Positions 26,932 to 36,261 of a stretch of DNA of 64,000 nucleotides are shown here, piece by piece. The stretch covers positions 1,829,001-1,893,000 of the forward strand of contig NZ_CP045202.1 of the NCBI RefSeq assembly GCF_016864195.1. The letters run 5' to 3'. The notes beneath the pieces were generated by a model. It saw only the letters and a list, made by a program, of their open reading frames with translations, was not told the DNA's origin and made no database searches. The position numbers and the translations under genes were made by a program. This DNA comes from Dechloromonas sp. TW-R-39-2. Lineage in GTDB: Bacteria > Pseudomonadota > Gammaproteobacteria > Burkholderiales > Rhodocyclaceae. Position 1 is the stretch's first letter. Each line of letters opens with the position of its first letter.

Positions 26932-28101
26932 TTAGTCGGAGTCGGAAAGGCTGAGCGCAAAATCCTTGAAGGAAGCGCCGCTCGGCGTCGTGCTGTCGAA
27001 TTCCAGCGTGGTGTCGATCGTCTGGTCGATGGTGGTCGAAGTGATCTCGGAATTGTTGATCAGCCACGACAGATTGGTCGGCGAATCGGCATTGGCCAAA
27101 GCTTCGTCGAGGGTGATGACGCCTTCGTGGTAAAGGCGGAACAAATCCTGCTCGAAGGTCTGCGATCCCGGCGCCAGCGTTTGCTCCATGGCGTCCTTGA
27201 TGCCCTGGACTTCGCCGCGCTCGATCAGTTCGCTGATGTGGCGGGTGTTGAGCATCACCTCGGCGCTCGGTACGCGCTGGCCATCCGGTTTCTTGACCAG
27301 GCGCTGCGAAACGATGGCGCGCAGTGCGACCGAGAGATCGAGAAAAAGCGCCGGACGATTTTCAGCCGGGAAGAAGCTGATGATCCGGTTGAGCGCGTGG
27401 TAGCTGTTGTTGGCGTGCAGCGTGGCGAGGCAGAGGTGGCCGGTTTGCGCATAGGAAATGGCCGCCTGCATGGTGTCCTTGTCGCGGATTTCGCCGATCA
27501 GGATGCAGTCCGGTGCCTGGCGCATGGCGTTTTTCAGTGCCGTGTGCCAATCCATCGTATCCATGCCGATTTCACGCTGGTTGACGATCGATTTCTTGTG
27601 TTTGAACAGGTATTCGATCGGATCTTCAACGGTCAGGATATGGCCGTTGCGGTTGGCGTTGCGGTAATCGAGCATCGAGGCGATGGTCGTCGATTTGCCC
27701 GAACCGGTTGCGCCGACGATCAGGATCAGGCCGCGCTTTTCCATGATCAGTTCGGTCAGCACGCCGGGCATGCCGAGCGAAGCCAGTTCAGGAATGTTGC
27801 CGAGAATGAAGCGGACAACAATGCTGACTGAGCCGCGCTGGCGGAACACATTGACCCGGAAATTGCCAACCTGGGGAACGCCGAAGGAGAGATTCATCTC
27901 CATCGTTGCCTCGAAGGTCTTGATCTGATCCTGCGACATCAACTCGTAGGCGATCTTCTCAATCATGTCAGGCAGCATCACCTGTTGATTGATCGGCATC
28001 GTATTGCCTTGAATCTTGATGTGGATCGGCGTGCCGGCGGATATGAAAATATCCGACGCCTGCTTTTCCGACATCAGCTGAAACAGCTTGTCGAGAATCA
28101 T
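26932..28101 (-). CDS. PilT/PilU-family type IV pilus retraction ATPase
   Basis: The 389-residue protein has Walker A GATGSGKST, an Asp box, Walker B ILIGEIRD and a conserved His box (ATLHANNS), the full set for a secretion-type hexameric ATPase. The sequence style (MILDKLFQLMSEKQASDIF) is closest to PilU. A Ser/Thr/Asp-rich tail of about 40 residues extends the C-terminus. It would drive pilus retraction at the inner membrane. Its place between dapD and dapE, with no pilus gene in view, is unusual. Confidence 0.9.
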   Translation of the reverse strand: MILDKLFQLMSEKQASDIFISAGTPIHIKIQGNTMPINQQVMLPDMIEKIAYELMSQDQIKTFEATMEMNLSFGVPQVGNFRVNVFRQRGSVSIVVRFILGNIPELASLGMPGVLTELIMEKRGLILIVGATGSGKSTTIASMLDYRNANRNGHILTVEDPIEYLFKHKKSIVNQREIGMDTMDWHTALKNAMRQAPDCILIGEIRDKDTMQAAISYAQTGHLCLATLHANNSYHALNRIISFFPAENRPALFLDLSVALRAIVSQRLVKKPDGQRVPSAEVMLNTRHISELIERGEVQGIKDAMEQTLAPGSQTFEQDLFRLYHEGVITLDEALANADSPTNLSWLINNSEITSTTIDQTIDTTLEFDSTTPSGASFKDFALSLSDSD

Positions 28102-28131
28102 CTCTGGACCTCCGAAGGCCTGGGCTGCCGC

Positions 28132-28950
28132 TTACGGGCGCAGCAGTTCGTTGATGCTGGTCTTGGAGCGCGTCTGGGCATCAACCTTCTTGACGATGAT
28201 CGCGGCGTACAGGCTGTAGGCGCCATTGGCCTTCGGCAAGGTGCCGCTGATCACAACGGAGCCCGGCGGCACGCGGCCGTAGGTCACTTCGCCGGTTTCG
28301 CGGTCGTAAATCGGGGTGCTCTGGCCGATGTACACGCCCATCGACAGTACCGAGTTTTCACCGATGATGACGCCTTCGACGACTTCCGACCGGGCGCCGA
28401 TGAAGCAGTTGTCTTCGATGATGGTCGGGTTGGCCTGCAGCGGCTCAAGCACGCCGCCGATGCCGACGCCGCCGGAGAGGTGCACGTTTTTGCCGATCTG
28501 TGCGCAGGAACCGACGGTCACCCAGGTGTCGACCATGGTGGCTTCATCGACGTAGGCGCCGATGTTCACGAAGGAAGGCATCAGCACGGCGTTCTTGGCG
28601 ACGTAGGAACCCTTGCGCACGATGGTGCCCGGTACGACGCGGAAGCCGCCCTGACGGAACTGCTCTTCGGTCCAGCCCTGGAACTTGGTATCCACCTTGT
28701 CGTAGAAGCGAACATCGCCGCCATCCTGAACACGGTTGTCGCGGATGCGGAAGGAAAGCAGCACGGCTTTCTTGATCCACTGATGGGTGACCCAGTCACC
28801 GCCGATTTTTTCGGCAACGCGCAGCTTGCCGGCGTCGAGGTCGGCAATGACCGATTCGATGGCGCCAACGGTGGCGGCATCGGATTGCGGGGACAGCTCG
28901 GTGCGGCGTTCCCAGAGTTGATCAATGGTGTTTTGCAGCGGATGGCTCAT
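28132..28950 (-). CDS. dapD: Tetrahydrodipicolinate N-succinyltransferase DapD
   Basis: The 272-residue enzyme has an N-terminal helical cap and a left-handed parallel beta-helix of hexapeptide repeats (for example VGIGGVLEP and [15 protein letters not shown]). Length matches DapD (274 in E. coli). It uses succinyl-CoA to acylate tetrahydrodipicolinate. It follows dapC by 14 bases. Confidence 0.97.
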   Translation of the reverse strand: MSHPLQNTIDQLWERRTELSPQSDAATVGAIESVIADLDAGKLRVAEKIGGDWVTHQWIKKAVLLSFRIRDNRVQDGGDVRFYDKVDTKFQGWTEEQFRQGGFRVVPGTIVRKGSYVAKNAVLMPSFVNIGAYVDEATMVDTWVTVGSCAQIGKNVHLSGGVGIGGVLEPLQANPTIIEDNCFIGARSEVVEGVIIGENSVLSMGVYIGQSTPIYDRETGEVTYGRVPPGSVVISGTLPKANGAYSLYAAIIVKKVDAQTRSKTSINELLRP

Positions 28951-28964
28951 GTTTTTCTCTCTGA

Positions 28965-30155
28965 TTACAGTTGTTGGGCGAATTGACGGATACGGCCGGC
29001 GGCTTCAAGACACTCGTCGAGTGAAGCGACCAGCGCAATACGAACGAAATTGGCACCGGGATTGACGCCCCGGATTTCACGGGCAAGGAAGCTGCCGGGC
29101 AGAACCACCACATTATAGTGTTCGAGCAGACCCCGGGCGAACTCGGTATCGGCGATCGGCGTTTTTGCCCACAGGTAGAAGCTGGCATCCGGCATCGCAG
29201 TGCCGAGCACTTCGCCGATCAGCGGCGTGCAGGCGGCGAACTTTTCGCGGTACTGGTTGCGGTTGTCGAGCACATGCGCCTCGTCGTTCCAGGCTGCAAC
29301 CGAGGCGGTTTGCACGGGTGGGGCCATGGCACAGCCGTGATAGGTGCGATAGAGCAGGAATTTCTTGATGATTTTTTCGTCGCCGGCGACGAAACCGGAG
29401 CGCATGCCCGGCACGTTGGAGCGCTTCGACAGGCTGGAGAACATGACCAGCCGTTCGTTGCTGCGGCCGAGCAGCTTGGCGGCCTGCAGGCCGCCGATCG
29501 GCGGGTTGGCTTCGTCGAAATAGATTTCCGAGTAGCACTCGTCGGAGGCGATGATGAAACCGTATTTGTCCGAAAGCTCGAACAGTGTTTTCCAGTCGGC
29601 CAGCGACAGTACCTTGCCGGTCGGGTTGCCCGGCGAGCAGACGTAGAACAACTGGACGCGAGCCCATTCCTCTTCCGACAGTTCGCTGTAGTCAAAAGCG
29701 AAATCATTGTCCGGCAGATTGTTCAGGAAACGGGGTTCGGCGCCGGACAGATAGGCGGCGCCTTCGTAGATCTGGTAGAACGGATTCGGGCTGACGACCA
29801 ACGGGACATGACCGCGGCTGGGATCGATCACCGTCTGGGCGAAGGAGAAAAGTGCCTCGCGCGAGCCGTTGACCGGGAGAATCTCGGTCTCGGCGTTCAG
29901 CGTCAGTCCGTAGCGGCGGTCGCACCACGCGGCAATGGCCTGGCGCAGCGCCGGGATGCCTTGCGTCGTCGGATAGTTGGCCAGGCCGTTCAGTCCCTTG
30001 GCCAGGGCTTCCATGATGAAAGGCGGCGTCGGGTGTTGCGGTTCGCCGATGGAGAGTTTGATCTCCTTGTATTGCGGGTTCGGGGTCACGCCGGCGAACA
30101 GCGCGCGCAGCTTTTCGAAGGGGTAAGGCTGGAGTTGGGCGAGATGCGGATTCAC
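28965..30155 (-). CDS. dapC: Succinyldiaminopimelate transaminase DapC
   Basis: This 396-residue fold-type I aminotransferase has the PLP-binding Lys in [10 protein letters not shown] and the family signature FSSLSKRS. The following Arg-rich GMRSGF is typical of the DapC/AspC group, and adjacency to dapD and dapE makes the DapC assignment firm. It converts N-succinyl-2-amino-6-oxopimelate to N-succinyl-diaminopimelate. It is the first gene of the minus-strand run; its promoter must lie in the short gap before the divergent lipoprotein. Confidence 0.94.
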   Translation of the reverse strand: MNPHLAQLQPYPFEKLRALFAGVTPNPQYKEIKLSIGEPQHPTPPFIMEALAKGLNGLANYPTTQGIPALRQAIAAWCDRRYGLTLNAETEILPVNGSREALFSFAQTVIDPSRGHVPLVVSPNPFYQIYEGAAYLSGAEPRFLNNLPDNDFAFDYSELSEEEWARVQLFYVCSPGNPTGKVLSLADWKTLFELSDKYGFIIASDECYSEIYFDEANPPIGGLQAAKLLGRSNERLVMFSSLSKRSNVPGMRSGFVAGDEKIIKKFLLYRTYHGCAMAPPVQTASVAAWNDEAHVLDNRNQYREKFAACTPLIGEVLGTAMPDASFYLWAKTPIADTEFARGLLEHYNVVVLPGSFLAREIRGVNPGANFVRIALVASLDECLEAAGRIRQFAQQL

Positions 30156-30214
30156 GGCGGGCGTCGAATGGGTGTAAAAATGTCGATTATCCCTGAAAAA
30201 ACCGGATCTGCCTC

Positions 30215-30583
30215 GTGAACAAGACCCTCCTTTTGCTGTTCGCTGCCTTGAGCCTGCAAGCCTGTGCCTTCGGCTACTTTGCCCAGGGCAGCCTGAGCGA
30301 TGTGGCCGGGTCGTTGCGCGGCAAGGCTTATCCGGGGCCGTCGGGCGGCGGTCGTTTCGTGCTTGCCGGCAGCAATGGACTGAGTTGTGACGGGACTGCT
30401 CATCCCCCCAGGCAATCGCCCCAGCCCGGCAGTTGCGAAGGCGAATCGGGCGATGGCGTTTTACGTTGCACGGACGGGCGGGAAGTTTCCTTCGAATGGC
30501 AGGCGCGTACCTGCCGCTCGTTTGAGGGCCGGGGCATGGATGCCCGAGGCAACCGCTTCGAATTCCAGTTCGGCCGACGCTAG
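30215..30583 (+). CDS. Small putative lipoprotein, unknown function
   Basis: The 122-residue product starts with GTG and has a signal peptide with lipobox LQAC (Cys17). The mature part is short, Gly/Arg-rich and has four further Cys that may form disulfides. I do not recognise a family. It is divergent from dapC and its stop shares CTAG with that of the converging symporter gene. Confidence 0.65.
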   Translation: MNKTLLLLFAALSLQACAFGYFAQGSLSDVAGSLRGKAYPGPSGGGRFVLAGSNGLSCDGTAHPPRQSPQPGSCEGESGDGVLRCTDGREVSFEWQARTCRSFEGRGMDARGNRFEFQFGRR

Positions 30584-31827
30584 GCGTTTACCGTTGCCGG
30601 CTTGTCCGTCAGTTTTTGCACGATCAGGCTGCCGACCATGTCGCCTTCGACATTGACCGCCGTGCGTACAGTATCGAGTATGCGGTCGATCGGCAGCAGG
30701 ATGGCGATGGCAGCGGTCGGCAGGCCGACCGATTCGAGAACCAGCACCATGCTCAGCATGCCGACGCTGGGAATGCCCGGCGCGCCGATGGCGCCCAGCA
30801 TGGTGACGAAAAAGATGATCAGCTGGTGCGCCAGATCGAGTTCGATGCCGGCCAGCCGGGCGACGAAAAGCGCGGCGGCCGCTTCGTAAAGTGCCGTGCC
30901 ATCCATGTTGACCGTGGCACCGAGCGGAACGACGAAATTGGCAATGTCTTTCTTGACGTGCAGATGTTGCTCGGTGCAGCGCAGTGTGATCGGCAGTGTG
31001 GCGGCGCTCGAACTGGTCGCAAAGGCGGTCACCAGGGCATCTCGCGAGCCGTGCCAGAAGCGTAGGGGTGACATCCGGGTGACCAGCCAGAGAAGCAGCG
31101 GCAGCACGACGATGCCGTGGAACAGCGTGGTGCCGACAACGACGCTGATGAAATGAATCAGGCTGCCGAGCAAGGCGCTGTTCTGCGTCGCGACCAGTTG
31201 GAGCAGTAGCGCAGCGATGCCGAGCGGCGCCAGGCGCATGATCCAGCCGACGATCAGCAGGCAGAGTTCCTGCAGTTCCTGGACGACGAGGCGAATGTTT
31301 TTGTAGCGCTCGCCGCCGATAACCAGTGCGATGCCGAGAAACAGCGCGATGATCACGACCGCCAGAATGTCGCCCTGGGCCAGTGCCTTGAACGGATTCT
31401 GGAACAGGCCGCGGAGAAACTGGGCGATGTAGTCGGGCAGGGGCATCTGGCGCGCCTGGTAATCCCGCGTTGCGTCAGCGAACATGGCCAGTTGCAGGCC
31501 TTCGCCAGGGCGAAAAATTTCGGCGGCAGCCAGACCAAGGACGATGGCCAGCGCCATCGACAGCGCAAAAAATCCCAGGGTCGTCGTCCATACGCGATGC
31601 ATTTGTTGGTGGGCACGCAAATTGGCCACCCCGACAACAATCGAGGAAAACACCAGCGGGACCAGTACCATGCGCAGCAGGTCGAGGAAGAGATTACCGA
31701 CTACTTTTGCACCGTACAGGGTTTGTCCGACGAGCGGCGCCTGGCCTTGCGTCGTTAGCCACAATCCCCAGGCAATGCCGCATAGGCAGCCAATCAGGAT
31801 TTGAGCGTTGAGCGAAATTCGGCGCAT
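30580..31827 (-). CDS. Dicarboxylate/amino acid:cation symporter (DAACS family)
   Basis: Starting at ATG 31827 the protein has 415 residues and about eight membrane helices with two re-entrant loops. Family signatures are present: the serine-rich ATSSSAATLP of HP1 and NMDGTALYE of TM7. GltP/DctA-like carriers import glutamate, aspartate or C4-dicarboxylates with protons or sodium; the exact substrate cannot be read. Longer in-frame extensions upstream look unlike a membrane protein start and were not used. Confidence 0.9.
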   Translation of the reverse strand: MRRISLNAQILIGCLCGIAWGLWLTTQGQAPLVGQTLYGAKVVGNLFLDLLRMVLVPLVFSSIVVGVANLRAHQQMHRVWTTTLGFFALSMALAIVLGLAAAEIFRPGEGLQLAMFADATRDYQARQMPLPDYIAQFLRGLFQNPFKALAQGDILAVVIIALFLGIALVIGGERYKNIRLVVQELQELCLLIVGWIMRLAPLGIAALLLQLVATQNSALLGSLIHFISVVVGTTLFHGIVVLPLLLWLVTRMSPLRFWHGSRDALVTAFATSSSAATLPITLRCTEQHLHVKKDIANFVVPLGATVNMDGTALYEAAAALFVARLAGIELDLAHQLIIFFVTMLGAIGAPGIPSVGMLSMVLVLESVGLPTAAIAILLPIDRILDTVRTAVNVEGDMVGSLIVQKLTDKPATVNA

Positions 31828-31929
31828 GGTGCATTTCTCGAAACGATGGAATCGCCGCATTTTAGCGACATTGCCGGCAGCTGCGCAGGCTGGCATCATC
31901 GGTATCAATTGAACCAACGGGATTGCAAA

Positions 31930-32286
31930 ATGAGTGATTTGAATGCGTTGACCGCAGCATTGCTGGCCTTTCGCGATGCACGCGACTGGCAGCAGTTCCA
32001 CACGTTGCGCAACCTGATCTCGTCGCTCAACCTTGAGGCGAGTGAGTTACTCGAATTGACCCAATGGAAAAGCGATGTCGAAATCGATGCCTTGCCGGAT
32101 GACCCGGCTGGCCGCGAAGCACTGCGCGATGAGTGCGCCGACGTGCTTCTCTACTTGCTGCTGATTGCCGACAAAAGCGGTATCGACCTGATCGAGGCGG
32201 CACAGGCCAAGCTGCTCAAGAACGCCGCAAAGTACCCGGTCGACAAAGCCTTCGGCTCGCGCGAAAAATATACCCGTCTGGGCTGA
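31930..32286 (+). CDS. MazG-like nucleotide pyrophosphohydrolase
   Basis: The 118-residue protein has the all-alpha NTP pyrophosphatase motifs: a metal-binding EASELLE helix (ExxE) and DECADVLLYLL (ExxD). This single-domain size fits the dCTP-pyrophosphatase/RS21-C6 branch rather than full-length MazG. It would hydrolyse non-canonical or excess dNTPs to NMP and pyrophosphate, protecting the nucleotide pool. It starts about 100 bases from the divergent symporter gene. Confidence 0.88.
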   Translation: MSDLNALTAALLAFRDARDWQQFHTLRNLISSLNLEASELLELTQWKSDVEIDALPDDPAGREALRDECADVLLYLLLIADKSGIDLIEAAQAKLLKNAAKYPVDKAFGSREKYTRLG

Positions 32287-32347
32287 GTCGCCAGCCCGCC
32301 CTGCGCTGGCGTGGCCGGAATGGCCGCTGGATGCGATACTTCGGCTC

Positions 32348-34081
32348 ATGCAATCGAATACTGTCCTGGTCGTTCTGATGCTGCTCAGCGCAGCGCTTGT
32401 CGTCGTTTTTGTCGCCCGTAAGTTCCATCTTCCCTCCTTGCTGGCTTATCTGGCCATGGGGATCGCACTGGGGCCGCACGGTCTGAAGCTGTTGTCGGAA
32501 ACTGCCGAGGTCGAAACGCTGGCCGAGTTTGGCGTGGCCTTCCTGATGTTCTCGATCGGGCTGGAATTCAGCATTGGCAAATTGCGCGCCATGCAATCCA
32601 TGGTGCTCGGTTTTGGCGGTGGGCAGGTTTTGCTGACCGCGGCAGCAACGACGGCCGTGGCTTTGTTCGGTTATGGCCAGCGCTGGGAATCCGGGCTGGT
32701 GGTCGGCATGGCTGTCGCCATGTCTTCAACCGCCATTGTTGCCCGCATGCTTTCCGAACGGTTCGAGCTGCATTCCCGCTCCGGGCGCCAAACCATGGGC
32801 GTGCTGCTGTTCCAGGATATTGCCGTGGTTCCCTGCCTGATTCTTTTTCCGGCGCTGGCGCGTCCGCAGGATGATCTGGGGCAGGCCATCCTGATTGCCG
32901 CTGCTCAAACCGTGGTGGTCCTGGCTGTGCTGATCGGCCTCGGCAAACGCCCGCTGAGAATGCTGCTCGATCTGGTGGCACATCGTCGCTCGGAAGAGTT
33001 GTTTGTTCTGACGACCTTGTGGATCGTTCTGGCCCTCGGTTATGCAACGCATGCGGCAGGTCTTTCGCTGGCGCTGGGCGCGTTTATCGGCGGTATGCTG
33101 ATTTCCGAGACGATGTATCGGCATCAGGTCGAAGCCGACATCCGGCCATTTCGCGACATCCTGCTCGGTTTGTTTTTCGTCACCGTCGGGATGATGCTCG
33201 ACCTGTCGTATGTCCTGTCGCACATCCCCTTGCTGTTACTCGCTGTTTTGCTGCTGATCGGCGGCAAGGCAGCCGTGGTCCTGCTGTTGTCGCGGTCGAC
33301 CGGCAGTTCGCTGGATGTTTGCTTGCGGACTGCGGCGCAGTTGTCGCAGGCGGGTGAATTTGGTCTGGTCCTGATCCAACTGGGTTTTGAACTCAAACTG
33401 ATCGGTGACGACGTTTTTCAGGTGACCTTGTCGGCCATGCTGATTTCGATGTTCGTCGCTCCCTTCCTGATCGAGTCGGCGGCGCGGTTGTCCGGCCAAC
33501 TGGCCAGAGGCGACTGGGCGCACAAGGCGAAGGCGATTCACGATATTGCGGTGGGTGCTTTTTCGATGGATCAGCACGTGATTATTTGCGGTTACGGCAA
33601 AACAGGCGAGCGGGTGGCGCGCTTCCTCTCTGCCGAGGAAATCTCGTTTGTCGCGCTTGATCTCAATCCCGCCACGGTCAAGCAGGCAGCGCCGCCGCAT
33701 GGTGTACTGCTGTTTGGTAGCGCCGATCGTCCCGAAGTGCTCAAGGCGGCGGGTTTGTCGCGCTCGCGAGGTGTCGTGGTCGCCTATCACGACGTGCATT
33801 CTGCCGAGCGCGTCGTTCGCCTGATTCGCCAGGATTTCCCGGCGCTGCCGATTGTCGTTCGGGTGGCCGACGAAGGCGCGGTGGCGCGGCTGAAGTCGGC
33901 GGGGGCGACCGAAGTGGTGCCCGAGGTGCTTGAAGGCAGTCTGATGATTGCCGCCGAGGTACTGGTTCAACTGGGTGTGCCTGTCGAGCAGGCGATGCGT
34001 CGGGTACGCTCTGTGCGCGCCGAACGTTATGCCTCGCTACGTCGTTTTTACGATGCCTCGGCCGAGCAGGGGAAGCCCTGA
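32348..34081 (+). CDS. Kef-type monovalent cation:proton antiporter (CPA2) with TrkA-N domain
   Basis: The 577-residue protein has about 12 membrane helices (residues 1-390) of the CPA2 antiporter fold, then a cytosolic Rossmann TrkA-N/KTN domain with GYGKTGERVARFL. The overall plan is that of KefB/KefC/YbaL potassium efflux systems, gated by nucleotides or glutathione adducts. A C-terminal TrkA-C domain is not obvious. It follows the MazG-like gene by 61 bases. Confidence 0.9.
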   Translation: MQSNTVLVVLMLLSAALVVVFVARKFHLPSLLAYLAMGIALGPHGLKLLSETAEVETLAEFGVAFLMFSIGLEFSIGKLRAMQSMVLGFGGGQVLLTAAATTAVALFGYGQRWESGLVVGMAVAMSSTAIVARMLSERFELHSRSGRQTMGVLLFQDIAVVPCLILFPALARPQDDLGQAILIAAAQTVVVLAVLIGLGKRPLRMLLDLVAHRRSEELFVLTTLWIVLALGYATHAAGLSLALGAFIGGMLISETMYRHQVEADIRPFRDILLGLFFVTVGMMLDLSYVLSHIPLLLLAVLLLIGGKAAVVLLLSRSTGSSLDVCLRTAAQLSQAGEFGLVLIQLGFELKLIGDDVFQVTLSAMLISMFVAPFLIESAARLSGQLARGDWAHKAKAIHDIAVGAFSMDQHVIICGYGKTGERVARFLSAEEISFVALDLNPATVKQAAPPHGVLLFGSADRPEVLKAAGLSRSRGVVVAYHDVHSAERVVRLIRQDFPALPIVVRVADEGAVARLKSAGATEVVPEVLEGSLMIAAEVLVQLGVPVEQAMRRVRSVRAERYASLRRFYDASAEQGKP

Positions 34082-34085
34082 ATTG

Positions 34086-34117
34086 AAAACTCCCTGCGCG
34101 CCAGGCGGGCAGGGAGT
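34086..34117 (-). terminator. Terminator between antiporter gene and rlmJ
   Basis: ACTCCCTGC...GCAGGGAGT forms a 9-bp stem with a T-run on the minus strand, fitting the end of rlmJ. The plus-strand side lacks a clear T-run, so the antiporter transcript may end less efficiently here. Confidence 0.7.
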
Positions 34118-34143
34118 CGGGTTGATGCCGGGCGGTGGCTGGT

Positions 34144-34989
34144 TTAGTCGGTCTGGCTTTCCAGCGTGTATTTCGCGCCTTCGCCCTGGGCCATCAGTTC
34201 GGTCAGTTTGGGCAACGTTTCGTGCAGCTTGCGCTCCAGCGTCCACGGTGGGTTGATGATGAACATGCCGCTGCCGTTCATGCCGAAACCGTCGCGGGCG
34301 GCAGCTTTGACTTCGAGCGTGGCGTGCAGCCAGTTCTTGGCGCCGAGGTTCTTCAGCTTGCCCGGCAACTGGCGCGCATCGAGCTTGGAAAGCATCGGAT
34401 ACCAGATGGCGTAAGTCCCGGTCGGGAAGCGTTTCAGGCTGTCCTGCATGGCCTTGACCACGGCCTGGTAGTCTTCGCGGGTTTCGTAGGACGGATCGAT
34501 CAGGACCAGGGCGCGACGCGAGGGCGGCGGCAACTGGGCCTTGAGGCCGGCAAAGCCGTCGCCGGCCGTGACGCTGATCTTGCGGCCACCGGTCTTGAAA
34601 CATTCCTGAAGCAGCTTGATGTCGGTGCTGTGCAGCTCGAACAGGCGCAGACGGTCGCTTTCGCGCAGCATCTGGCTGGCCAGCCAGGGCGAACCCGGGT
34701 AGTGGCGCAACTGGCCATCCGGATTGAGCATTTTGACGAATTCGAGGTAGTCGACCGCGGCAGGCGGCAATCCCTTCTTGTCCCACAGGCGGCCAACCCC
34801 ATCGCGGAATTCGGCGAGCTTGGTGGCGTGGGCCGACTCCAGCGTGTAGCGGCCGGCGCCGGCGTGGGTGTCGATAATCCAGAAAGGTGCCGGTTTCTCG
34901 CCCATGTATTCGGCGATCTGCAGCAGGATCAGGTGTTTGAGTACGTCGGCGTGGTTGCCGGCGTGAAAGGCGTGGCGGTAACTGAGCAT
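34144..34989 (-). CDS. rlmJ: 23S rRNA (adenine2030-N6)-methyltransferase RlmJ
   Basis: From ATG 34989 the 281-residue protein begins MLSYRHAFHAGNHADVLKH, the highly conserved RlmJ start. The catalytic motif is DPSYE (DPPY-like) and the SAM site includes DTHAGAGRY. RlmJ methylates A2030 of 23S rRNA during ribosome assembly. Its start codon lies only 22 bases from that of the divergent DUF3301 gene. Confidence 0.95.
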   Translation of the reverse strand: MLSYRHAFHAGNHADVLKHLILLQIAEYMGEKPAPFWIIDTHAGAGRYTLESAHATKLAEFRDGVGRLWDKKGLPPAAVDYLEFVKMLNPDGQLRHYPGSPWLASQMLRESDRLRLFELHSTDIKLLQECFKTGGRKISVTAGDGFAGLKAQLPPPSRRALVLIDPSYETREDYQAVVKAMQDSLKRFPTGTYAIWYPMLSKLDARQLPGKLKNLGAKNWLHATLEVKAAARDGFGMNGSGMFIINPPWTLERKLHETLPKLTELMAQGEGAKYTLESQTD

Positions 34990-35011
34990 GGGCGCAGTAT
35001 ACTTCGCCGCC

Positions 35012-35362
35012 ATGCCTATTTACGAAACCATTTTCCTGTTACTCGCCGGATCCGGCATCTGGCTCTGGCTCGATACGCTGAAAGCACGCGAGATCGGCAT
35101 TCAGGCAGCCCAGCGCGCCTGCGCCGAAGAGGGCCTGCAATTCCTCGACGAAACCGTCGTCGGTCAACGCGCCAGCCTGGCCCGCGACGATGCCGGCCAG
35201 CTCAGGCTGCGCCGCGTCTACCTTTTTGAATACAGCGACACGGGCGACAACCGGCGTTCGGGCAGCGTCACGCTGCTCGGCCACGATGTCGAAATCCTGC
35301 ATGTTCGCCCCAACCTTTACGTTGTGCCCAAGGCACCGGAGACGCATGAAAACTTCCATTGA
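35012..35362 (+). CDS. DUF3301 family protein
   Basis: The 116-residue protein has one N-terminal membrane helix (about 3-21) and a soluble part with the DUF3301 pattern (RACxxxxLQFLDETV, VYLFEYS). The function is unknown; the family is common in beta- and gammaproteobacteria. Its 3' end overlaps the mutarotase gene by 17 bases, so they are co-translated. Confidence 0.85.
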   Translation: MPIYETIFLLLAGSGIWLWLDTLKAREIGIQAAQRACAEEGLQFLDETVVGQRASLARDDAGQLRLRRVYLFEYSDTGDNRRSGSVTLLGHDVEILHVRPNLYVVPKAPETHENFH

Positions 35363-36194
35363 AACCATCCAGTTCCACGGCATCGACGCCGTTCGCCTGA
35401 ACGGCCCGCAGGGCACCACCGTAACGGTCAGCCTGCTCGGCGGCCAGGTACTGTCGTGGGTGACGCAGGATGGCCGCGAGCGCATCTTTCTCTCCGAGCG
35501 TGCCGTGTTTGACGGCAGCGTGGCGATTCGCGGCGGCATTCCTGTCTGCTTTCCGCAGTTTTCCAATCTGGGCGATTTGCCCAAACACGGCTTCCTGCGG
35601 ACCAAGGCTTGGAAATTGAACGATCAGCGTCATGCCGACGATTTCGCGCTGGTTACGCTGGAAATCTCCGACGACGAAGAAACCCGCGCCCTCTGGCCGC
35701 ATCCTTTCCGTGCCGAGATCACCATCATGCTGGAGGCCGATCGCATCGATCTGGAATTCTGCGTCGAAAATACCGGCGGCGAGACCTTCGAGTTCACCGG
35801 CGCGCTGCATACCTATCTGCGCATGACCCAGGTTGAAGACGTTGCGCTTGAAGGCCTCTATGGCCATGACTATCGCGATGCGGCCAATGGCGACGTCGTG
35901 ATTCGTGAAACCGGCACCGAATTGCGCGTCGACCGCGAAACCGACCGCGTTTACCACAACGTCAAGCGCCCGCAACTGCTTCAGGCCGCCAACCTCAGTC
36001 TGGCCATCCAGAGCCAGGGCTACCCGGATGTCGTGGTCTGGAACCCGTGGGTCGATCAGTGCGCCAAGCTTAAGGACATGGCGCCGGACGGCTGGCGTCA
36101 CATGCTCTGTGTCGAAGCGGCGATTGCCCGCAAACCGGTCAGCCTGCCGGCCGGCGAAGAATGGTACGGCCGCCAGACGCTGGTTGTGGTTTGA
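35346..36194 (+). CDS. D-hexose-6-phosphate mutarotase (aldose 1-epimerase family)
   Basis: The 282-residue protein is of the YeaD type, with ...GIPVCFPQF and the KHGFLRTKAW segment in the substrate pocket, and a HTYLR and a GxxxxD pattern around the catalytic residues. It interconverts anomers of glucose-6-phosphate and related sugars in the cytosol. The start overlaps DUF3301; no sugar pathway gene is adjacent. Confidence 0.9.
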   Translation: MKTSIETIQFHGIDAVRLNGPQGTTVTVSLLGGQVLSWVTQDGRERIFLSERAVFDGSVAIRGGIPVCFPQFSNLGDLPKHGFLRTKAWKLNDQRHADDFALVTLEISDDEETRALWPHPFRAEITIMLEADRIDLEFCVENTGGETFEFTGALHTYLRMTQVEDVALEGLYGHDYRDAANGDVVIRETGTELRVDRETDRVYHNVKRPQLLQAANLSLAIQSQGYPDVVVWNPWVDQCAKLKDMAPDGWRHMLCVEAAIARKPVSLPAGEEWYGRQTLVVV

Positions 36195-36261
36195 GTAAAG
36201 TGCATTCCAGGGTGTGTCATCGTATTAAGTTCGCCAACCAATTAAAGCGAGATGTTTTGTT

